Positions 48,781-57,963 are shown, counted from the stretch's first letter. The stretch is DNA of 64,000 nucleotides from Pectobacterium versatile (GCF_020166435.1 NZ_JAINZP010000010.1:94367-158366), one strand, 5' to 3'. Notes: a model not told the origin generated them from the letters alone. Made by a program: numbers and translations.

Positions 48781-50544
48781 GTGGATATGATTACCCAACT
48801 CCGTCGGCGTCCGCTGGCGGAGGATATTGATTTACCTGACACCGTTCCGCCCTTGTTGCGTCGCCTTTATGCGCAGCGCGGTGTTAAAGGTGCGCAGGAG
48901 CTGGAACGTAGCCTGAGTGGTTTGCTGAATTATCGTTTGCTCAGCGGCATTGATAAAGCGATCGACTTGCTGCAACACACGCTGGCAGAGAAGCGATGCA
49001 TCGTCATCGTTGGAGACTTTGATGCCGATGGCGCCACCAGCACCGCGCTCACCGTATTAGCGCTGCGCAGCATGGGTGGCGTGAACGTGAAATATCTGGT
49101 GCCGAACCGTTTTGAGAACGGTTACGGGCTAAGCCCAGAAGTGGTGGCACAGGCCGCCGCGCTGGGGGCGGAAGTGATTGTTACCGTGGATAACGGGATC
49201 TCTTCTCACGCGGGGGTTGAAGATGCGCATCAGCGCGGTATCGCGGTGCTGGTGACCGATCACCATCTGCCGGGCGAAATTTTGCCTGCTGCCGACGCCA
49301 TGATTAACCCCAATCTGCCTGACTGCCAGTTTCCCTCCAAAGCACTGGCTGGTGTTGGTGTTGCGTTTTACCTGATGATGGCGCTGTTCGTGCGCCTGCG
49401 CGATAGCGACTGGTTTACGCAGCCCTTTTTTACGCAACAGGGTCTGGCGAAGCCGAATCTCACCGAATTACTGGATCTGGTCGCACTGGGCACGGTGGCT
49501 GACGTCGTACCGCTGGATGCCAATAATCGAATTCTGGTTGCACAGGGGCTGAACCGCATTCGTGCGGGCGAGTGTCGCCCGGGCATTCGTGCACTGCTGG
49601 AAGTGGCTAACCGCGATGCCAGCCAACTGGTCTCCAGCGATCTAGGTTTTGCGCTTGGGCCACGATTGAACGCCGCCGGTCGGTTGGATGACATGACGGT
49701 CGGCGTTGAGCTGTTATTGAGTAACGATATTACTCAGGCGCGCATGCTGGCTAATGATTTAGATGCGTTGAATCAGGACAGACGGGAGATCGAACAGGGG
49801 ATGCAGGTCGAAGCGCTGCGCCTGTGCGAATCGCTGGAGCGCACTCGTACTGAGTTGCCTTACGGGTTGGCGATGTATCACCCGGAGTGGCATCAGGGCG
49901 TTGTCGGTATTCTGGCTTCGCGTATTAAAGAGCGTTTTCATCGTCCAGTAATTGCCTTTGCACCCGCGGGCGACGGCATGCTGAAAGGGTCTGGGCGTTC
50001 TATTTCTGGTCTGCATCTGCGTGATGCGCTGGAGCGGCTGGATACGCTGTACCCCGGTATGATGGATAAATTCGGCGGACACGCGATGGCGGCGGGGCTA
50101 TCGCTGCATGAAGATCGGTTCGACGATTTTCGTCAGCGTTTCGGCGAGCTGGTTGGCGAATGGCTGGATCCGTCCCAGCTTGAAGGCGTTGTCTGGTCTG
50201 ATGGTGAACTGGCTCTGCCGGAGCTGGATTTGTTATCGACGGCAGAAATGCTGCGTTACGCCGGGCCGTGGGGTCAGGCATTCCCTGAACCGACGTTCGA
50301 TGGCTGCTTCCGTATTCTGCAACCCCGTCTACTCAAAGAACGCCATTTGAAAGCGATGTTTGAACCGATAGGTGCAACGGGTGCTGTGCCGCTGCTAGAT
50401 GGTATCGCGTTCAATGTTGATACCACCATCTGGCCGGATCCGAGCATTAAAGAAGTAGAAATGGTGTATCGGCTGGATATTAACGAATTTCGCGGTAAAC
50501 GCTCGGTGCAATTGATGATCCAACATCTGTGGCCGCGTGCATGA
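48781..50544 (+). CDS. recJ: Single-strand-specific 5'-3' exonuclease RecJ
   Basis: RecJ degrades 5' single strands in recombination and mismatch repair. The 587-residue DHH-superfamily protein has the metal motifs VGDFDADGATSTA, VDNGISSHAG, VTDHHLPG and the DHHA1-region KFGGHAMAAGLS. It starts at GTG 48781, 6 bases after the dsbC stop. The conserved C-terminal OB-fold end (LDINEFRGKRSVQLMIQHLWP) is intact. Confidence 0.96.
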   Translation: MDMITQLRRRPLAEDIDLPDTVPPLLRRLYAQRGVKGAQELERSLSGLLNYRLLSGIDKAIDLLQHTLAEKRCIVIVGDFDADGATSTALTVLALRSMGGVNVKYLVPNRFENGYGLSPEVVAQAAALGAEVIVTVDNGISSHAGVEDAHQRGIAVLVTDHHLPGEILPAADAMINPNLPDCQFPSKALAGVGVAFYLMMALFVRLRDSDWFTQPFFTQQGLAKPNLTELLDLVALGTVADVVPLDANNRILVAQGLNRIRAGECRPGIRALLEVANRDASQLVSSDLGFALGPRLNAAGRLDDMTVGVELLLSNDITQARMLANDLDALNQDRREIEQGMQVEALRLCESLERTRTELPYGLAMYHPEWHQGVVGILASRIKERFHRPVIAFAPAGDGMLKGSGRSISGLHLRDALERLDTLYPGMMDKFGGHAMAAGLSLHEDRFDDFRQRFGELVGEWLDPSQLEGVVWSDGELALPELDLLSTAEMLRYAGPWGQAFPEPTFDGCFRILQPRLLKERHLKAMFEPIGATGAVPLLDGIAFNVDTTIWPDPSIKEVEMVYRLDINEFRGKRSVQLMIQHLWPRA

Positions 50545-50650
50545 ACCACATACGGTGGGCAGAAAATCTATAAAATGCGCCTTTTATCCGCTAGAATGGC
50601 GGGTTACACCATTCCGTTGTCAACGACTTAACGTAAGAATATAAAAAATC

Positions 50651-51749
50651 ATGTTTGAAATTAATCCGGTAAAAAACCGCATTCAGGATCTGTCTGAACG
50701 TAGTGCCGTTCTTAGGGGGTATCTTTGACTATGATGCCAAGAAAGAGCGCCTCGAAGAAGTAAACGCCGAGCTGGAACAGCCTGATGTCTGGAATGAGCC
50801 TGAACGCGCTCAGGCATTGGGAAAAGAACGTTCCTCGCTGGAAGCCATCGTAGACACCATCGATCAACTGGCTCAGGGTTTGGAAGATGTGAATGGTTTG
50901 CTTGAGCTCGCGGTGGAAGAAGACGACGAAGACACCTTTAATGAAACGTCGGTAGAACTGGACGCGCTGGAAAATAAATTAGGCCAGCTCGAATTCCGTC
51001 GCATGTTCTCCGGCCAGTACGACAGTGCGGATTGCTACCTGGATATTCAGGCGGGTTCTGGCGGTACGGAAGCGCAGGACTGGGCCAGCATGCTGGTGCG
51101 TATGTACCTGCGTTGGGCGGAAGCCAAAGGGTTTAAAACCGAAATTATTGAAGAATCAGACGGTGACGTGGCGGGGACGAAATCCGCCACCATCAAGATC
51201 ATCGGTGACTATGCGTTTGGCTGGCTGCGTACCGAAACCGGAGTACACCGTCTGGTGCGTAAGAGCCCGTTCGATTCCGGCGGCCGCCGTCACACCTCAT
51301 TCAGCTCCGCGTTTGTCTACCCAGAAGTGGATGACGATATTGATATCGAAATCAATCCAGCCGACCTGCGTATTGACGTTTACCGCGCATCCGGTGCGGG
51401 TGGTCAGCACGTTAACCGGACAGAATCCGCGGTGCGTATTACCCACATTCCGACCAACATTGTCACGCAGTGTCAGAATGACCGTTCCCAGCATAAAAAC
51501 AAAGATCAGGCGATGAAACAGCTGAAAGCCAAGCTGTACGAGTTTGAGATGCAAAAGAAAAATGCTGAGAAACAGGTGATGGAAGACAACAAATCTGATA
51601 TCGGCTGGGGTAGTCAAATTCGTTCCTATGTTCTGGATGATTCGCGCATCAAAGATTTACGTACCGGAGTGGAAACACGTAACACTCAGGCGGTACTGGA
51701 TGGCGATCTGGACAAATTTATTGAAGCAAGTTTAAAAGCGGGGTTATAA
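50651..51749 (+). CDS. prfB: Peptide chain release factor 2 (programmed +1 frameshift)
   Basis: RF2 reads UGA and UAA stops. Translation starts at 50651 ([18 protein letters not shown]), reaches an in-frame UGA at codon 26 (50726-50728) and continues in the +1 frame from GAC at 50727. The slip site CTT-TGA-C is preceded by the Shine-Dalgarno-like AGGGGG (50714-50719). RF2 thus autoregulates its own level. The 365-residue product has SPF (KSPFDSGG) for stop recognition and GGQ (GAGGQHVN) for peptide release. The residue before SGAGGQ is Ala, not the Thr found in E. coli K-12. Confidence 0.97.
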
Positions 51750-51757
51750 GAATTCAC

Positions 51758-53275
51758 ATGGCTGAATCACAATCACAGGGTGCCGATCAGGCGCAAGATC
51801 TGAATAATGAATTAAAAGCGCGTCGTGAAAAGCTGGTGGCGCTGCGTGAAACTGGGATCGCATTCCCGAATGATTTCCGCCGTGACAGCACGTCCGATCG
51901 TCTGCACGCTGATTTCGATGCCAAAGAGAACGAAGAGCTGGAAGAACTGGGTATCGAAGTGACCGTTGCGGGCCGTATGATGACCCGTCGCATCATGGGT
52001 AAAGCCTCTTTCGTGACCTTGCAGGACGTCGGTGGCCGTATTCAGCTGTATGTTTCCCGCGACGATCTGGCGGAAGGCATCTATAACGAGCAGTTCAAGA
52101 AGTGGGATCTGGGCGATATCCTGGGCGCGCGCGGCAAGCTATTCAAAACCAAAACTGGCGAGCTGTCTATCCACTGTACCGAACTGCGTCTGCTGACCAA
52201 AGCGCTGCGTCCGCTGCCGGATAAGTTCCACGGTCTGGCCGATCAGGAAACCCGCTATCGTCAACGCTATCTGGATCTGATTGCCAACGACGAATCACGC
52301 AATACCTTCCGCATCCGTTCTAACGTGATGGCTGCCATCCGCCGCTTCATGGTGGATAACGGCTTTATGGAAGTGGAAACGCCAATGATGCAGGTGATCC
52401 CCGGCGGCGCGTCTGCCCGTCCGTTCATCACGCACCATAACGCGCTGGACATCGACATGTACCTGCGCATCGCGCCGGAACTGTACCTGAAGCGTCTGGT
52501 TGTGGGTGGTTTTGAGCGTGTGTTCGAGATCAACCGTAACTTCCGTAACGAAGGCGTTTCGCCACGTCACAACCCTGAATTCACCATGATGGAACTTTAT
52601 ATGGCGTATGCCGATTATAAAGACCTGATTGTGTTGACGGAAAACCTGTTCCGTACGCTGACGCAGGACGTGCTGGGCTCGACGACGGTGGAATACGGCG
52701 ACCAGACATTCGACTTCGGTAAGCCGTTCGAGAAGCTGACGATGCGCGAAGCGATCTGCAAATACCGTCCTGAAACCCACGTTGCCGATCTGGACGATCT
52801 GGAGAAAGCGACCGCGATCGCCCAGTCTCTGGGCATCAAGATCGAGAAAAGCTGGGGTCTGGGCCGCATTGTTACTGAGATCTTCGAAGAGACGGCGGAA
52901 AGCAGCCTGATTCAACCGACCTTCATCACCGAATATCCGGCTGAAGTGTCGCCGCTGGCGCGTCGTAACGATGATAACCCAGAAATCACCGATCGCTTTG
53001 AGTTCTTCATCGGCGGCCGTGAAATCGGTAACGGCTTCTCCGAGCTGAATGATGCCGAAGATCAGGCAGAGCGTTTTGCTCAGCAGGTGAATGCTAAAGA
53101 TGCAGGCGATGACGAAGCGATGTTCTACGACGAAGACTACGTGACCGCGCTGGAACACGGCCTGCCGCCAACCGCAGGTCTGGGTATCGGTATCGACCGC
53201 ATGGTGATGTTGTTCACGAACAGCCACACCATCCGCGACGTTATTCTGTTCCCAGCGATGCGTCCGCAGAAGTAA
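51758..53275 (+). CDS. lysS: Lysyl-tRNA synthetase LysS
   Basis: This is a 505-residue class II synthetase, the same length as E. coli LysS. It has an N-terminal OB-fold anticodon-binding domain (residues 65-150) and the catalytic motifs 1 ([15 protein letters not shown]), 2 ([18 protein letters not shown]) and 3 ([12 protein letters not shown]). It begins 8 bases after prfB and shares its operon. Confidence 0.97.
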   Translation: MAESQSQGADQAQDLNNELKARREKLVALRETGIAFPNDFRRDSTSDRLHADFDAKENEELEELGIEVTVAGRMMTRRIMGKASFVTLQDVGGRIQLYVSRDDLAEGIYNEQFKKWDLGDILGARGKLFKTKTGELSIHCTELRLLTKALRPLPDKFHGLADQETRYRQRYLDLIANDESRNTFRIRSNVMAAIRRFMVDNGFMEVETPMMQVIPGGASARPFITHHNALDIDMYLRIAPELYLKRLVVGGFERVFEINRNFRNEGVSPRHNPEFTMMELYMAYADYKDLIVLTENLFRTLTQDVLGSTTVEYGDQTFDFGKPFEKLTMREAICKYRPETHVADLDDLEKATAIAQSLGIKIEKSWGLGRIVTEIFEETAESSLIQPTFITEYPAEVSPLARRNDDNPEITDRFEFFIGGREIGNGFSELNDAEDQAERFAQQVNAKDAGDDEAMFYDEDYVTALEHGLPPTAGLGIGIDRMVMLFTNSHTIRDVILFPAMRPQK

Positions 53276-53317
53276 GGCAGAGAAAGCCAGCTTGACGTTG
53301 TTGTCATACTTTATTAA

Positions 53318-53343
53318 ACCGGTGCAATCGCACCGGTTTTTTT
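53318..53343 (+). terminator. Terminator after lysS
   Basis: ACCGGTGC (53318-53325) and GCACCGGT (53330-53337) form a perfect stem with an AATC loop, followed by a run of T. A strong intrinsic terminator for prfB-lysS. Confidence 0.92.
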
Positions 53344-53552
53344 ACTATCGACAATGCCAAATTGTAGGGGAAACATGGGGATGAGGTTCTTGTAGGGACA
53401 CCTCGCACCGTGGTAGCTCCTTGTATCTCGATCCCACCTCGATAGGATTATCATCTCGTTTTACCTCCGCATTCTTGGCATCATTCTGTGATTGTCGCCC
53501 AACGGGGGAAGATGCTATTTTCAGGCATTCATTCACTGCCGGAACACCCATC

Positions 53553-54308
53553 ATGATGACGTACCGCGATGCCTGGTTCGAACTGGCGCTGTTAACCAAC
53601 GGCCGCAGTTTTCCACGGCATACACACGACGAGTTCGTTATCAGCGCCAATCTCAGCGGATTGGAAACGGTCTGGCTGGATGGAGAGACCTTTGTTGCCA
53701 CCAACGATATGGTGACGACCTACAACCCCGATCAGCTACAAGGCAGCGACAACGAATTTGACCGCTGGCAGTGCGCATCCTTGTACGTTCACCCACAGGC
53801 ATTCGAGCATTATTTCTACCAAACCTTTCGGTTTTCACGAGGCTGGAATCCGTCGGCGCAATTGGCGTCCGAGTTAAAACAGCTCGTCACCTCTGATTTG
53901 GACGACAGCACGCGTCAGGAGCGCATTATCCTGCTGCTCGCGGGGTTGATGGAAAATCAGCATCATGTGCCGTCTCAAGGCCAGGTCAAAGAGGCTGAGC
54001 GGATCACGCGGATCAAAGACGGGTTGCTAAACGATCTCAGCGATGTCCCGACGCTCGACCAGCTTGCACAGCAGGAGAACCTGTCGGTCGCACATCTGGT
54101 GCGCTCGTTTAATCAGGCGGTTGGGCTGCCGCCGCTGGCATGGTTGATGCAGCGACGTATGTGTAAAGCGCGGGAACTGCTGCGGCAGGGTACTGCGATT
54201 AGTCAGGTTGCGGGCGATGTTGGGTTTGCCGATCAGGCGCATTTCACTAAAGCCTTCAACCGCTATAACGCGATGACGCCGGGGCAGTTCCGCCGTATCA
54301 ATTTTTGA
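53553..54308 (+). CDS. AraC-family transcriptional regulator
   Basis: The protein has an N-terminal cupin sensor (FPRHTHDEFVISANLSG) and a C-terminal double helix-turn-helix (LDQLAQQENLSVAHLVRSFNQAVGLPPLAWL, ISQVAGDVGFADQAHFTKAFNRYNAMTPGQFRR). From the ATG at 53553 it has 251 residues. The frame is open back to 53421 and conserved-looking text (EDAIFRHSFTAG) precedes the ATG, so a longer non-ATG start is possible. The LysE-type exporter 62 bases downstream is the probable target. Confidence 0.88.
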   Translation: MMTYRDAWFELALLTNGRSFPRHTHDEFVISANLSGLETVWLDGETFVATNDMVTTYNPDQLQGSDNEFDRWQCASLYVHPQAFEHYFYQTFRFSRGWNPSAQLASELKQLVTSDLDDSTRQERIILLLAGLMENQHHVPSQGQVKEAERITRIKDGLLNDLSDVPTLDQLAQQENLSVAHLVRSFNQAVGLPPLAWLMQRRMCKARELLRQGTAISQVAGDVGFADQAHFTKAFNRYNAMTPGQFRRINF

Positions 54309-54370
54309 CAATACAGTGTTTCCCTTGGGCTCTACACTCGCCTTATTGCTTAACGCTCGAAGGGAATACC

Positions 54371-55054
54371 ATGCTGTTAGTTGTCTTCACGGGGATGCTG
54401 CTGTCCCTGTCACTTTGTCTCGATCTGGGAATGGTCAATACTGCGATTATTAACCGTGGGCTGCGGCATGGGGCGCGTTCGGCGTTTTATATCGGGCTGG
54501 GTTCCTGCTTCGGCGATCTATTTTATGCCACGCTGTCGGTGCTGGGTCTGGCGGTGGTCTTTAACCTGACGCCTGTGCGCTGGGTGCTATGGATTGGCGG
54601 AGGGCTGATTCTGATCTGGATGACGTTCAGCATGGCACGTGCGGCATGGCGTGACTATCAGGTTAAACGCTTCGCCGACCTGTCTGTGACAGCGAATGCA
54701 GCAGATTTTACTGCACCACCAGCGCGGTATACCGAGTTTCTCAGCGGCGTTGGCATGGCGTTGGCGTCACCGACGGCGTTACTGTGGTTTGCGGCGATCG
54801 GCGGCACGATTATCGCGCAGTCTACCGATGGCTCTACTTTCATGATTACGCTGTTTCTGCTGGGCTTTTTCGTCGGCGGCGTACTGTGGACGTTCTTCCT
54901 TGCTGCGCTGGTGAAGTATGGTCAGCAACTGCTTAAAGAACGGATCTCATTCTATTGCAGCCTGATCTCTGCGCTGCTATTTGCCTACTTTGCCTGGCAC
55001 GTCATTTCCAATGGCTATGAAACGTTGTTCCTGCCGTTCTCTACAGCGGCATAA
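54371..55054 (+). CDS. LysE/RhtB-family amino acid exporter
   Basis: This is a 227-residue inner-membrane protein with about six membrane helices and the LysE family pattern (LLSLSLCLDLGMVNTAIINRGLRHGARSAF, LASPTALLWFAAIGG). GAAGGGA precedes the ATG at 54371. It lies just downstream of an AraC gene, a frequent pairing in which the regulator senses the exported compound. Substrate unknown. Confidence 0.88.
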   Translation: MLLVVFTGMLLSLSLCLDLGMVNTAIINRGLRHGARSAFYIGLGSCFGDLFYATLSVLGLAVVFNLTPVRWVLWIGGGLILIWMTFSMARAAWRDYQVKRFADLSVTANAADFTAPPARYTEFLSGVGMALASPTALLWFAAIGGTIIAQSTDGSTFMITLFLLGFFVGGVLWTFFLAALVKYGQQLLKERISFYCSLISALLFAYFAWHVISNGYETLFLPFSTAA

Positions 55055-55091
55055 CCGGCTAAAGAATCAGCGCGTTGTCGGTTTTTTTTAC

Positions 55092-55119
55092 TTGCTCGGC
55101 AACAGCATAGCGCTATAAT
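55092..55119 (+). promoter_or_regulatory. Promoter of tRNA-Gly
   Basis: TTGCTC (55092-55097) and a perfect TATAAT (55114-55119) are 16 bases apart, followed by a GC-rich discriminator before the tRNA at 55137. Confidence 0.75.
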
Positions 55120-55136
55120 GCCACGCGCTTCTCCGT

Positions 55137-55210
55137 GCGAGTGTAGTTCAATGGTAGAACGGCAGCTTCCCAAGCTGCATACGAGGGTTCGATTCCCTTC
55201 ACTCGCTCCA
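55137..55210 (+). tRNA. glyU: tRNA-Gly (CCC)
   Basis: This is a 74-nt tRNA with an encoded CCA end. The acceptor GCGAGTG pairs with CACTCGC, and the anticodon loop TTCCCAA gives CCC, so it reads GGG. It marks the left edge of the AT-rich accessory island. I found no second copy of its 3' end downstream that would serve as an attachment site. Confidence 0.97.
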
Positions 55211-55349
55211 ATCATACTTCTCTCAACGTCTACTCAAGTCTGTCAGTTACGGCTTTTATATTTCTTATTCTTTGCTGTCGATTTTCTTCAAGATTCGTCT
55301 TTTCTTATTGCATCGGATGGCTCATGTTTGACATTAAACTTTCCTTAAT

Positions 55350-55925
55350 TTAATCTGCGTTGTGCTTATAGTCATATAAGCATAATAATCTTCTATATGC
55401 AGTGCTATTTTTATCTTCAAAAGTCAAAAGAAAGATTCTAACTTCTTCATCGGATATATTATTTTCATAATGGCTATGAAAAATGCAATCATCCTTCTTT
55501 GACAGTGAAAGAGATTTGTCAGAAAGAATTTCTGCAATCGAGCCATTTGTATTTCGACAGTTATTTGAAAATGTTCTTTCGAAATGATCTAATAGTTTTC
55601 TTTTTTGCTGTTCTTTATATAATTGAATGTTATCTAACTCAGGGCAAATTTGACTAAAAGCAAAAATGGGAAAGAACTGAGAGCTTTGTATTTTTTGTTT
55701 GTTCAATAATATGATCAACTGCTTATTTTGCTCCTCTACAATTTTGAAATAATCTTGCATCATTTCGGGTTTTGTTTGGAATTCATACTTGACTCTTTTA
55801 TGCGAACCAACAGCTAAGACCATTTGCCCATTTTTTAACTGATCTAAATCTTCAGTTATTTTTACCTCTATATCACCACCACTTTTGATCTCATTCCAAA
55901 CCTTCTGAACTTTCCTTATATCCAT
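55350..55925 (-). CDS. Hypothetical protein abutting an IS end
   Basis: I do not recognise this 191-residue, lysine- and asparagine-rich protein (MDIRKVQKVWNEIKSGGDIE...). It has no signal peptide or membrane segment. The ATG at 55925 lies 2 bases from the end of the defective IS3-family element, and the only ribosome site (AGGGA) is inside the IS terminal repeat; a GTG-type start at 55952 lies within the IS. The original N-terminus may have been lost. AT content is much higher than the backbone. Confidence 0.55.
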   Translation of the reverse strand: MDIRKVQKVWNEIKSGGDIEVKITEDLDQLKNGQMVLAVGSHKRVKYEFQTKPEMMQDYFKIVEEQNKQLIILLNKQKIQSSQFFPIFAFSQICPELDNIQLYKEQQKRKLLDHFERTFSNNCRNTNGSIAEILSDKSLSLSKKDDCIFHSHYENNISDEEVRIFLLTFEDKNSTAYRRLLCLYDYKHNAD

Positions 55926-55956
55926 CTGATCTGTCCCTGAAATTATTCCCACCTAA

Positions 55957-56301
55957 TTATGCTGCCATTTCATAATCCACCGGAGTTTGATAACCCAGTG
56001 TCGAATGTTTGCGACGGCGATTGTAAAACACTTCGATATAATCGAATATGGCGTTCATCGCCCCTTCTCTGCTGAAAAACGCTTTTCCCCGCATCAACTC
56101 CGTTTTCAGCGTGTGATAGAAGCTTTCCATTACCGCATTGTCGTAACAGCTCCCCTTTCCGCTCATTGAACAGCGTAAACCGTTCTCTTTCAGTACATCC
56201 CGATATCGATGGCTCGCATATTGACTCCCTCTGTCCGAATGCGCTATCACCAGCCTTGTCGGCTTTCGCTGTTTTATCGCCATCTCCAGTACGTCAATCA
56301 C
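55957..56301 (-). pseudogene. IS3-family orfB transposase, C-terminal fragment
   Basis: This 114-codon fragment holds the last two catalytic residues of the DDE integrase core: Asp in IAHSDRGSQYASH and Glu in NAVMESFYHTLKTE, ending RRRKHSTLGYQTPVDYE. The region with the first Asp is absent. It is the 3' part of an orfB broken by internal deletion. Confidence 0.92.
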
Positions 56302-56324
56302 AACCTGAGTTTTCAGTCTGTTGC

Positions 56325-56498
56325 TTAAGTTCCCCGGCTGTCGTGATGCAACTGAATCAGCCTCCGGCTCAGGATGTCGTCAGCCAACTGTCGTTGGCTG
56401 GGAGGGCGGTTGCGCCATGACTGGTAACCCCGCCTGCTGACATTGAGCAACAGGCAAACTCGCTTCACTTCATGGAAAGCCGATAACGGAGTGACCAT
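56325..56498 (-). pseudogene. IS3-family orfB transposase, N-terminal fragment
   Basis: From the ATG at 56498 this reads 57 residues (MVTPLSAFHEVKRVCLLLNV...HHDSRGT), the usual start of IS3-group OrfB. It stops at TAA right after SRGT, where intact proteins continue YGSPR. The junction with the C-terminal fragment is the deletion point. Confidence 0.88.
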
Positions 56499-56506
56499 GG
56501 CGTATC

Positions 56507-56797
56507 TTAGCGGCTTTCCCGCGCAAAGAACGCCGCCGCTTTTTTCAAGATGAGCTTATCCTCTTCCAGTTCAGCGATTTTGGCTTTAAGACGGCGAATC
56601 TCCAGTTCCTGTTCTGAAAGCTGCGGCGTGTTGGAGAAAGCTGCCTCCGCCTTATCCTGGTAGCGTTTTTTCCAGTTGTAGAGTGTGTTTTCTTTGATAT
56701 CAAGCTCCTGAGCCATACGGGCAACAGACTTCCCGCTTTCGAGCAGTAACGCTACAGCCCTGCGCTTGAACTCTGGGGTATATTGTTGTCTCGTCAT
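56507..56797 (-). CDS. IS3-family OrfA
   Basis: This is a complete 96-residue OrfA with a helix-turn-helix (EFKRRAVALLLESGKSVARMAQEL, NTLYNWKKRYQ) and a C-terminal leucine-zipper-like coiled coil (LSEQELEIRRLKAKIAELEEDKLILKKA). An AAAG-type slip site near its end would normally produce the OrfAB fusion; orfB is broken here. Confidence 0.93.
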   Translation of the reverse strand: MTRQQYTPEFKRRAVALLLESGKSVARMAQELDIKENTLYNWKKRYQDKAEAAFSNTPQLSEQELEIRRLKAKIAELEEDKLILKKAAAFFARESR

Positions 56798-56861
56798 AGT
56801 GACCTCGCTTTCGTTGACTGATTTGAAAACAAGGTGGGCACTAAATCAAGGACAGATCAAA

Positions 56862-57221
56862 ATGGGAAAAATGCTTGCAGATATACTTTTTCTTGAACGA
56901 CTCGGTTATGAACTAACAAGACCCGTATTACCCAAAAGTGCGGCTCTAGATTATATTCCAAGCCAATACATATGCGAATTTATTAAGAAAACTGGCTTTC
57001 ATGGAGTGCTTTATAGTTGTTCTGTTAGTGAAGGAATCAATCTTGCTCTTTTTGAGCCAGAAAATGCCATTGGAGGTAGTGTAAGAATTTATGACCTTGA
57101 TAAGGTTGACGTTAGTGTAAGCAAAAAAATTAGTCTTCACTCTCTTCGATTATCACCAATCGGGGCTGATGGTATCATGCCTAATATGTTAAATTTAAAT
57201 CCCATAAGATCATATGGATAG
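56862..57221 (+). pseudogene. RES-domain protein, 3' remnant
   Basis: Directly after the IS end, an open frame of about 120 codons reads MGKMLADILFLERLGYELTR, then DYIPSQYICEFIKKTGFHGVLY, CSVSEGINLALFEPENA and a basic tail. This is the C-terminal pattern of RES-domain proteins, which include NAD+-degrading toxins. The N-terminal half of the fold is missing and is not on the other side of the IS, so the gene was cut and its 5' part lost. A chance in-frame ATG follows GGACAG, but a functional product is unlikely. Confidence 0.7.
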
Positions 57222-57345
57222 TTGCGGTGTTCGAGTCCAGCCTTCGAATTCGACATGATTTTTTTCCTGAGGATAATTAATTAAACTGAAAGGAAAGGAT
57301 CTGACCAAGAAGGTACGCCAGATCCATTAGACGAATGGAATTATA

Positions 57346-57525
57346 TCATTGACCGTGAAGAGCCTCTTCTGAATGAAAATCCTGATACAGCCAGTCGAGC
57401 CTTTCCCAAAGAATGAACGTCAGGATTTCTTTGACCTGTGTCTGTTTGGTTTCGATAACGGCGTAGATCAACGCTCTGCACTGATCGATGATTTCTTCCT
57501 GCTCTAAAGGTGTGTTATCGAACAT
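57346..57525 (-). CDS. Small acidic hypothetical protein (59 aa)
   Basis: This is a 59-residue protein beginning MFDNTPLEQEEIIDQCRALI, with an amphipathic helical pattern and no membrane segment. Its ATG overlaps the stop of the 37-residue ORF upstream by 11 bases, the mark of coupled translation. I do not recognise the family. It lies opposite the RHH operon across a shared promoter region. Confidence 0.55.
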   Translation of the reverse strand: MFDNTPLEQEEIIDQCRALIYAVIETKQTQVKEILTFILWERLDWLYQDFHSEEALHGQ

Positions 57526-57628
57526 AAAGCACCTCCACGCCCTTTTTCTGGAACAGATTAAAATAACGCTTAACTTGTTTAAGGTGCTGATCTTCCAGAA
57601 GGGAATTGCTAGACTTGCTGATAGCCAT
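57515..57628 (-). CDS. Mini-ORF (37 aa), first of a coupled pair
   Basis: GGAG lies 8 bases before the ATG at 57628. The frame encodes 37 residues (MAISKSSNSLLEDQHLKQVK...GVEVLYVR), basic and serine-rich at the start. It ends inside the start of the 59-residue gene. The ribosome site and the overlap argue for real translation; function unknown. Confidence 0.5.
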   Translation of the reverse strand: MAISKSSNSLLEDQHLKQVKRYFNLFQKKGVEVLYVR

Positions 57629-57725
57629 ATCGTTAACTCCATAACGTTGTGGTTAGCCCCTGTCTGGTAGGCCAATACCTTTCAGGGGCGAAACGGGTGA
57701 TGAGTGTAATGTGCTTTTGTGATAG

Positions 57726-57769
57726 TGTACGTACCTATAAAATCCAGCATAGTTAAAAAGGTACGTACA
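57726..57769. promoter_or_regulatory. Inverted-repeat operator of the RHH operon
   Basis: TGTACGTACCT (57726-57736) and AGGTACGTACA (57759-57769) are exact 11-base inverted repeats. Each contains the self-palindrome GTACGTAC, centred 34 bases apart. CTATAAAA lies just inside the left arm as a likely -10, and the right arm overlaps the start codon. Binding by the RHH protein would block both transcription and translation start. Confidence 0.75.
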
Positions 57770-57963
57770 TGTCAACGATAAAACGTGATACGAAGAAATC
57801 TTCATCAACAGGTAAATCACCGACTTTCCAGATACGGATCTCTCCTGAGCTACGCGAGCAGCTTGATGAGGTAGCAGCGAAAGAAGGCGTCAGCCTTGGA
57901 AACTGGTTCAAAGAGCTTGCCCGCCAGGAATTGAGAAAGCAGGGGATTGAGCCGAAGGGATGA
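57769..57963 (+). CDS. Ribbon-helix-helix (Arc/CopG-type) regulator
   Basis: This is a 64-residue protein with a basic, Ser/Thr-rich N-terminal tail. A ribbon-helix-helix domain follows from residue 18: SPTFQIRISPELREQLDEVAAKEGVSLGNWFKELARQEL. It is of the type annotated as antitoxin-like or YlcI/YnfO-like. The palindromic operator covers its own start, so autoregulation is likely. It heads an operon with two small membrane-protein genes 39 bases downstream. Confidence 0.82.
   Translation: MSTIKRDTKKSSSTGKSPTFQIRISPELREQLDEVAAKEGVSLGNWFKELARQELRKQGIEPKG

Larger units (their letters stand above)
55927..56858 (-). mobile_element. Defective IS3-family insertion sequence (932 bp)
   Basis: Terminal inverted repeats TGATCTGTCC (from 55927) and GGACAGATCA (to 56858) enclose a complete orfA, a 5' orfB fragment and a 3' orfB fragment. 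Intact relatives are about 1.2 kb, so roughly 300 bp of orfB is missing. The bases flanking the ends (ATC left, AAA right) are not a target duplication, which suggests a rearrangement after insertion. It cannot move by itself. Confidence 0.9.

Noticed and set aside
53421..53552. 44-residue N-terminal extension of the AraC protein
   Set aside because: It needs a TTG start without a good ribosome site. Part of it (EDAIFRHSFTAG) looks protein-like, so it is noted as an alternative only.
55921..56862. Target-site duplication of the IS3-family element
   Set aside because: The flanking triplets (ATC and AAA) differ; no 3-5 bp duplication at either plausible boundary.
57222..57270. tRNA-like T-arm (GTTCGAGTCC) that could be an att remnant
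   Set aside because: No acceptor stem, anticodon arm or match to the tRNA-Gly 3' end; it is too short to separate from chance.
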